63,416 nucleotides of DNA, taken from Methanogenium sp. MK-MG (GTDB lineage Archaea > Halobacteriota > Methanomicrobia > Methanomicrobiales > Methanomicrobiaceae). The position numbers and the translations under genes are program-made. The notes under the pieces were generated by a model. That model was not told the origin of the DNA and did no database searches. It was given only the letters and a program-made list of their open reading frames with translations. This document shows, piece after piece, positions 58,094-63,416 of the stretch (positions are counted from its first letter, which is position 1; every line of letters begins with the position of its first letter). The DNA lies in the NCBI RefSeq assembly GCF_009914725.1, contig NZ_JAAAWJ010000003.1, positions 1 to 63,416 of the forward strand, written 5' to 3'.

Positions 58094-59745
58094 TCAGCCA
58101 ACCCCCACAGGTCTTCTGTCAGTTGGTCCAGTGTGAAAGGCCGCCCGTCAAACCGGGGCAGTCTGATATCAACTGGGATGCCATGCGCCTCACATATATC
58201 CGCCAGCTGTCCCGAATAATTATCTTCCGGAAGGAATGTCATACGGGAATTGCGGGTGGCAGCAAGCATCTCCGCTTCCGGAAACGGGTGTATAACAATT
58301 GGCTGGACTGATTTAATCCCGACAATTCCCGCTGCCTCACGGCAGAGCGGGGCATTTGAACCCCATGAGATCAGGCACTGGTCAGCATCTGTGTTTCCTG
58401 AAATATGTACCGGATTCAGGCAGGAAACCGCCTCTTTCATCAATGGAATTTTTTTCATCTGTTTACGGGTCATGGCTGCAATCTGCATACCGTCATCAGC
58501 GGATATGCCGCGTTCATCATGCGATTTGCTGTTTCCTTTAATTACAGACCCAGAAAGGGGGGGGGATGCGTATGGGGATATGCCGTCTTTTGTATCCCTG
58601 TACCTCAGGTATTCATCAGCGCCTTCCCAAAGAGGGAGAGAGACAGGCACCTGTGCCGGTAACAACTCCGGAGCGACCGTGTATATGCCCTCTGACAGGG
58701 TCTTATCCGTCATCAGAATGGAAGGTACCTGAAACTGCCAGGATAATGAGAGTGCATGGCCCGCCCATTCAATTGCCTGCTGTGCATCTCCGGGAGCAAA
58801 AACAAACCGGGGAAACTCGCCCTGACCTGCATGAATCGCAAAATGAAGATCCGACTGGGCAGTATATGTCGGAGTACCGGTGGAAGGACCACCTCTCTGT
58901 GCAAGAACGATGGTAATCGGAATTTCTGCCATGCCTGCCATTGAAAGGGCCTCTGTCATCAGGCAGAAACCACCTCCGGATGTGCCGACAGCAGTTTTTG
59001 CCCCGGCATACGCCATCCCCTCCGCCATGGTAATGACTGCAATTTCACTCTCCGGCTGAAAGACCTGCAGACCTGTCTCACCGGAAGCGCCCGCCATGAA
59101 ATGAAGAATGCCGGTTGAAGGACTCATCGGATATGCAATATATCCGTTCAGCCCGGCAGAAAGCAGACCCAGACATGCGGCCTCATTTCCGGAGAGAAGA
59201 ATTCCCGGTGACTGCGCAAGGCGCTTTAATTCTTTCTTCTCCGTCTGCATCCGGAAGGCATCTTGGGCAATTCCAAGGTTTTTTTCTGTGAATTTATGCA
59301 TCTCATGCGAAATGACGGATGCGATATCTTCCCATTCCATACCGATGGCGGAAGCCAGAGCACCGATCATTGCGGTATTTTCCATGACGGCTGATCCTTC
59401 ATTCTTCCCGACAATACGCTTCAGGGGAATACCTGAACCGGCATCTGACTGCACACTATCGGAGTTATAAATGATCAGGGCATCACGTCTGCAGTCATTC
59501 TGATGAAGCCGGAGTGTTGTCGTGTCCATTGCCAGGAGAATATCAATTCCCGAACGGTGCGTTCCGACCGGATGGCTGCAGGCACGGATAACAGAGAAGT
59601 TGTGTCCGCCGCGTATCAGTGACGGATAATCATAGTACATATATGCATAATATCCAAGGCGGGTGAAGATGCGGGCAATCGTCTGGCCCGCAAGATTGAT
59701 TCCATCCCCCGCCTTTCCCCCAATCAGAACAGAACATTCACTCAC
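58090..59745 (-). CDS. korA: 2-Oxoacid:ferredoxin oxidoreductase alpha subunit (fused gamma-alpha)
   Basis: The 551-residue protein starts at GTG with GGAGATGA eight bases upstream. Residues 1-190 are the gamma domain (VLIGGKAGDGINLAGQTIAR), then the alpha domain (GNEAACLGLLSAGLNGYIAY, PSTGTPTYTAQSDL). Ferredoxin delta subunits are absent. It supplies 2-oxoacid or CoA thioester links in anabolism of methanogens. Confidence 0.88.
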   Translation of the reverse strand: MSECSVLIGGKAGDGINLAGQTIARIFTRLGYYAYMYYDYPSLIRGGHNFSVIRACSHPVGTHRSGIDILLAMDTTTLRLHQNDCRRDALIIYNSDSVQSDAGSGIPLKRIVGKNEGSAVMENTAMIGALASAIGMEWEDIASVISHEMHKFTEKNLGIAQDAFRMQTEKKELKRLAQSPGILLSGNEAACLGLLSAGLNGYIAYPMSPSTGILHFMAGASGETGLQVFQPESEIAVITMAEGMAYAGAKTAVGTSGGGFCLMTEALSMAGMAEIPITIVLAQRGGPSTGTPTYTAQSDLHFAIHAGQGEFPRFVFAPGDAQQAIEWAGHALSLSWQFQVPSILMTDKTLSEGIYTVAPELLPAQVPVSLPLWEGADEYLRYRDTKDGISPYASPPLSGSVIKGNSKSHDERGISADDGMQIAAMTRKQMKKIPLMKEAVSCLNPVHISGNTDADQCLISWGSNAPLCREAAGIVGIKSVQPIVIHPFPEAEMLAATRNSRMTFLPEDNYSGQLADICEAHGIPVDIRLPRFDGRPFTLDQLTEDLWGLAE

Positions 59746-59818
59746 TGAACAGTCATCTCCTTTGAACCTGCATGGAGATGAACAATACATAATGGTTTGC
59801 GTATTTCAGGCATACGCA

Positions 59819-60583
59819 TTACTGCACAATTGCCGAAGCCTCCTCATCAAAAGGATTTGTCCTGAGGGCAAGAGAGAACATATAGGGATAACTGTTCTTC
59901 AGGTACTCCATATACCTGATCCATTCGCTGACGAGTTCTTTATAGACCCGGTCAATATCCCCTTCGATATGCCGGCAGTCACTTTCAGGAAGGCAGTCAA
60001 AACCGGGACGGCGCTGCAGCTCCTCATTCAGGTGGAATACGGCACGCAGAAGTTCGGTGAATGTCTGATTCTCAAGAAGGACGGGGTTTTCAAGCAAGCG
60101 CAGGAGAAAATCACGTTTCTGCATGAGAAACCGGTCCAGTTCAGCAAGATCGATCTCATCCCGATTAACAGAAAAGGGGTAGTCATCAATTGATGCTGAC
60201 GCACTACGAAAACGTTCAGCCCCCCAGTCATCACCAATGATGAGCTTGTTTCGCAGCACAGAGGAATTCTCATCGTAATCTGAAAGGACGGTCAGCAGGT
60301 GATCCCCCACTTCGGCAAAGAATGTCCCGATGACCATATTGAGTTTCTGCATCTTCTCCTGATTAGACCGGATGGTCAGCAGGTGGTTGAGTACCACGGT
60401 CACCAGAAGTACACTGATTGGAAGAAATCCCATCGAATTAAAGAGGTAATTAATGGTATTTTCCGGATTATGGAGCAGAAGCATCTTCGTTGAGTAAATG
60501 GCTACGGATGCCGCCACCAGAAAAAGTGCAAGTTTCATCTCCCAGGCAACTGATTTTCCCATTTTTATATGTCTCCCGGACAT
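59819..60583 (-). CDS. Hypothetical membrane protein with cytoplasmic helical domain
   Basis: The 254-residue protein has two N-terminal transmembrane helices (LALFLVAASVAIYSTKMLLL and LFNSMGFLPISVLLVTVVL). A cytoplasmic helical domain of about 170 residues follows (EKMQKLNMVIGTFFAEVGDH). No family name is recognised. A second start lies at 60562. It is divergent from the lipoprotein gene. Confidence 0.7.
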   Translation of the reverse strand: MSGRHIKMGKSVAWEMKLALFLVAASVAIYSTKMLLLHNPENTINYLFNSMGFLPISVLLVTVVLNHLLTIRSNQEKMQKLNMVIGTFFAEVGDHLLTVLSDYDENSSVLRNKLIIGDDWGAERFRSASASIDDYPFSVNRDEIDLAELDRFLMQKRDFLLRLLENPVLLENQTFTELLRAVFHLNEELQRRPGFDCLPESDCRHIEGDIDRVYKELVSEWIRYMEYLKNSYPYMFSLALRTNPFDEEASAIVQ

Positions 60584-60658
60584 GCTGCATCTTCATACCC
60601 GCACCCCATACCGGGGGTATCCGATAAGAATAAATACAGCATTTCCGTATGGAATGAT

Positions 60659-61141
60659 ATGATTAAAAAGGCATCAATTATTCTGATTGTTCTTGTCATC
60701 GGGATGGTATGTATCGCCGGGTGCACGTCAGATACCGGCGAGGCCACGCCCACTGCCACACCACTGCCTGTGGAAACACCGGTTCCGACAACTCAGGCGG
60801 CGCCTGATCTCGTGCCCCGGCCCACCGATGTCGTACCGACCACACAGTTTGTGGATGTTGCTACGTCAAAAGACCCGATAACAGGTGACATCACCGTCAC
60901 ATTCCGGGGAGGAAAAGGTCAGGATCAGGTCAATGACATAAAAGTGGTTGTGATATCAGGCACCGGCGCTACGACGACCAAATCTCTTAAGCCCGACGTG
61001 AATGCTGAAGCGGTATTCACGGTGGATGACGGAGAGGCGACACGAGGTGAGGACCGGGTCATAGTCACGGTATCCTTCTACGATGGCAAAAGCTACACAA
61101 TTTATGACGATGTCCTTTCCAGAACCAGAACCACAAGCTGA
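60659..61141 (+). CDS. Secreted lipoprotein-like protein
   Basis: The 160-residue protein has a signal peptide ending IAGCTSDTG, a lipobox-like Cys. A Pro/Thr-rich linker (ATPTATPLPVETPVPTTQA) and one beta-sandwich-like domain follow (ITGDITVTFRGGKGQDQ to VIVTVSFYDG). It is typical of methanogen surface proteins; binding partner unknown. Confidence 0.8.
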   Translation: MIKKASIILIVLVIGMVCIAGCTSDTGEATPTATPLPVETPVPTTQAAPDLVPRPTDVVPTTQFVDVATSKDPITGDITVTFRGGKGQDQVNDIKVVVISGTGATTTKSLKPDVNAEAVFTVDDGEATRGEDRVIVTVSFYDGKSYTIYDDVLSRTRTTS

Positions 61142-61151
61142 AAAAGGATGA

Positions 61152-61844
61152 TTACTGAACGTTATCCTTTTTTTTGACCGTCCAGTGCAGAAGAATTCCG
61201 TCGTCTATTTTTTGGGCATCTTTGAGGGCAAGGGAGGGGAAATCCGCTTCACTGATAAATCCGTTCCCGTCTGCAGGAGTGGGTGCATCTCTCCCGCCGA
61301 TGATCATATTTCCTATACAGGTAAACAACTCATCAACAAGCCCCTCTGCAAAGAGGGACCCGATCAGGGTGCCGCCCCCCTCAACCATAAGACTCTGTAT
61401 GCCAAGGGTGCCGAGATATTCCAGAAAGGCTGAAAGATCAACCTGTTCATCCCCGCATACCTGTATTTCAGCATATTGTGAGAGGGCAGCGGTCTTTGCA
61501 GGCTCTGCAAAACCTGAAACAGCAACGATTCTTTTGCCGGGACCTTTATGAAGTATATCTGCATCCACCGGTGTTCTTGCCCTGCTGTCAATGACAATAC
61601 GCACAGGATTTTCATCCCGGCCGTCATCTGTCCGGTTTTTTCTGAGCAGCGCATCTTTAACGGTAAGGGAAGGGTCGTCGGCAAGCACCGTCCCTATCCC
61701 CACCATGATCGCATCACACTCTGACTTTATCAGATCAACACGCCTGAAATCAGTCTTTCCTGATATTCTGACCTGTCTGCGTTCTTTCGTTGAAAGTTTG
61801 CCATCTGCACTCATTGCCAGATTGACAAACACATGAGGCCGCAT
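61152..61844 (-). CDS. arfC: 2,5-Diamino-6-ribosylamino-pyrimidinone 5'-phosphate reductase
   Basis: The 230-residue RibD-C/DHFR-like reductase starts MRPHVFVNLAMSADGKLST. It shows DAIMVGIGTVLADDPSL and MVEGGGTLIGSLFAEGLVDE. It carries out the second step of archaeal riboflavin and F420 precursor synthesis with NADPH. Starts at 61862 are possible; the longer frame to 61949 is not convincing. Confidence 0.92.
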   Translation of the reverse strand: MRPHVFVNLAMSADGKLSTKERRQVRISGKTDFRRVDLIKSECDAIMVGIGTVLADDPSLTVKDALLRKNRTDDGRDENPVRIVIDSRARTPVDADILHKGPGKRIVAVSGFAEPAKTAALSQYAEIQVCGDEQVDLSAFLEYLGTLGIQSLMVEGGGTLIGSLFAEGLVDELFTCIGNMIIGGRDAPTPADGNGFISEADFPSLALKDAQKIDDGILLHWTVKKKDNVQ

Positions 61845-62010
61845 ACAATAGCATTTATTCATGCCCGAATTTAGCCATGTTGGTGTCAGGCCGGTCCTGA
61901 TGGGGTGCTGTATACAGAGGAAGAGATCAAAAATCCTGTCGGTCGTCAAAAATAAACAATAAAATTAGTGCCTCAGGCCGGATTTCAGCCCCAAAGTGTA
62001 ATGCCCTAAA

Positions 62011-62024
62011 ATCATATATATGAT
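62011..62024. promoter_or_regulatory. Palindromic TATA region of the integrase gene
   Basis: ATCATATATATGAT is a perfect 14-base palindrome that overlaps the TATA position about 25 bases before the integrase start. It could bind a dimeric repressor, or simply be the TATA box of a leaderless gene. Confidence 0.4.
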
Positions 62025-62041
62025 ATAATACCATACTAATT

Positions 62042-63328
62042 ATGGAAAAGAATGCCTTTCACGCAACGCGGCACCAGTATCAAACCTATGAAACGCGGGC
62101 CCTGGAAAATGCGATCAGTGATGGCAGAATTTCCAAAATGGAAGCCGGATACATCCGGGAATTCCTATCCGAAACCAATTCTCAGAAAGACCTATCAGCG
62201 CAGAGAAAATTTAAGTTAGCCTCGAACCTCTGCACGGTCTCGCAATACGCCCCATCCATTGAAGAGATGACGATAGGCGATCTCTATGAGACAGTTGAGA
62301 AGATCAAGAACGGGATCTCTTCCCGGGGGAAGCCTTACACCAGGAACACACAGTCCGATCTCTTACGCATCCTGAAGCGGTTCACACTGTGGATGATAGA
62401 GAACCATTACATTGATCTTGATGCGAAGAAAGTGCAGAAGATCAAGATACCGGCATACTCTACAAAGACCAAATCTGATAAGGACATCCTCACCGAGGAA
62501 GAGGTTCTTAAGATCATATCCACAGCGAAGAGCATTCGATACCGGGCATTATTGAGTGTGCTATTTGAAGGCGGTTTCCGCATACAGGAATGCGCCGATA
62601 TGAGATGGCAGGATGTCAGGTTCACAGACTGGGGGGCCCGCATCCGCACCGATGGCAAGACCGAGAAGGAGCGGGCCGTGCCGATCATCATGTATTGTGA
62701 CACCCTCGCAAAGTGGCAGAGTGAACACCCCGACCCGTCGCCTGAAAACTTTGTGTTCCTGAACCTGCACGACAAGCCACTGAAATACCAGAACACCCTT
62801 AAGACCATCAAACAGTTTGCAGAGGGGGCAGGAATTGAACGGAAGATCACGCCGCATATCTTCCGGCATTCTCGCATTACCTTTTGCCTGAGAAACGGCA
62901 TGCAGGAGACACTTTTAAAGAAAACATTCTGGGGGAATGAGACAACCGATATGCTGAAGATATACAGCCACCTCACGCCGGGCGATGCAGACGAAGCATT
63001 CGCACGCATGGCAGGGGTAGAGCTGCCAGACGATACCGGGGAAGAATCAAAGTTAAAGCCGGTGCAGTGTGACCGCTGCCATTACGTGAACGCACCCCTG
63101 GCCCGATTCTGTAGCAGATGCGGCAAAGGACTTTCTGAGGAGGCCCGGGCAACAGTGGAAGGTATCGAGGCAGAACTGAGAAACATCATGGCAGAGGATC
63201 CCCTCACCCTCCTGGAAGCAGCAAAAGAGATCGAGGCAGCCAAACATGGAGGCCCCCGACAGGGTGCAGCAGTGCAGCCCCCGGAACAGGCCCGCCCCCC
63301 TGCTGATGACACCGACAGCACCGCATAG
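62042..63328 (+). CDS. Tyrosine recombinase with C-terminal zinc ribbon
   Basis: The 428-residue protein has a SAM-like core-binding domain (residues about 20-135) and a catalytic domain with R180 (LFEGGFRIQEC), H272-x-x-R275 (HIFRHSRITF) and Y308 (LKIYSHLTPG). A zinc ribbon follows (C343, C346, C357, C360; CDRCHY and CSRCGK), and then a Pro/Ala-rich tail. It cuts and joins DNA at a specific site. No tRNA or att-like repeat is seen within the visible flank, so the host element probably extends to the right, or the enzyme is chromosomal. The remaining 88 bases to the window end contain no supported gene. Confidence 0.9.
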   Translation: MEKNAFHATRHQYQTYETRALENAISDGRISKMEAGYIREFLSETNSQKDLSAQRKFKLASNLCTVSQYAPSIEEMTIGDLYETVEKIKNGISSRGKPYTRNTQSDLLRILKRFTLWMIENHYIDLDAKKVQKIKIPAYSTKTKSDKDILTEEEVLKIISTAKSIRYRALLSVLFEGGFRIQECADMRWQDVRFTDWGARIRTDGKTEKERAVPIIMYCDTLAKWQSEHPDPSPENFVFLNLHDKPLKYQNTLKTIKQFAEGAGIERKITPHIFRHSRITFCLRNGMQETLLKKTFWGNETTDMLKIYSHLTPGDADEAFARMAGVELPDDTGEESKLKPVQCDRCHYVNAPLARFCSRCGKGLSEEARATVEGIEAELRNIMAEDPLTLLEAAKEIEAAKHGGPRQGAAVQPPEQARPPADDTDSTA

Positions 63329-63416
63329 CCGGACATCCTTCCCTCCCTCTCTCTTTTTCTCTGCTGCTGCACATGTGGACCCGTGCAGCACACCTATTCG
63401 GACATTCTGGGATCGG

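Overview
The window comes from a methanogenic archaeon, most likely of the order Methanomicrobiales. The evidence is a split archaeal RNA polymerase (H, B'', B', A', A''), eIF2-alpha, Nop10, L30e/L44e/S27e, PriS/GINS primase-replisome genes, sn-glycerol-1-phosphate dehydrogenase, a geranylgeranyl reductase with its ferredoxin, the nitrogen repressor NrpR, pyruvoyl arginine decarboxylase and several methanogen-typical families (DUF2226, UPF0058, UPF0179, DUF63, DUF1786). The genus cannot be fixed from the sequence alone.

Layout. (1) 1-11.8 kb is an accessory, mosaic region. It holds a GC-rich leftward operon ending in a plasmid/virus-like primase-polymerase cut by the window edge, two imperfect direct copies of its upstream block flanking a PEGA-domain membrane protein, a very AT-rich PIN-nuclease-like protein, a STAND-like NTPase plus a TPR partner with recently amplified 120-bp repeats, and a DUF1016 PD-(D/E)XK nuclease. 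It resembles a defence or plasmid-derived island. (2) 12-18.2 kb is a nitrogen-assimilation block: nrpR, a glutamate-synthase-like FMN enzyme with a strikingly structured 5' leader and flanked by IS200/IS605-like end hairpins, glnK-amtB and glnA. (3) 18.2-25 kb holds a PhoU-type regulator, CCA-adding enzyme, thpR, a glutaredoxin-like protein, a class III ribonucleotide reductase that appears to lack its glycyl-radical tail, and DUF1786. (4) 25.1-33.5 kb is the rpoH-B2-B1-A1-A2-rpl30e-nusA operon with a tRNA-Lys upstream. (5) 33.7-38.2 kb is a signalling/cell-organisation cluster: PsiE-like, response regulator, roadblock protein, a duplicated DUF2226 protein, membrane roadblock, MinD-like ATPase and a membrane coiled-coil protein. 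A tRNA-Pro follows. (6) 38.3-62 kb is mostly housekeeping: DUF89, TPR, S2P protease, RNase HII, TrkA, lipid biosynthesis, the translation operon L44e-S27e-eIF2a-Nop10-PAC2, GINS-PriS-Elp3, ADP-ribosylglycohydrolase, egsA, DUF63/SpoIIM, ProRS, PdaD, ferritin and a 2-oxoacid:ferredoxin oxidoreductase. (7) The right end carries a tyrosine recombinase with a zinc ribbon, possibly the edge of another mobile element.

Working together: NrpR is expected to repress glnK-amtB, glnA and the glutamate-synthase-like gene under nitrogen sufficiency. Candidate dyads sit in those promoters. The most unusual signals are the three-hairpin leader of the glutamate-synthase-like gene, the radical-less NrdD, the MinD/roadblock cluster and the PIN/STAND/TPR island. 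All family assignments come from reading motifs; no database search was possible.
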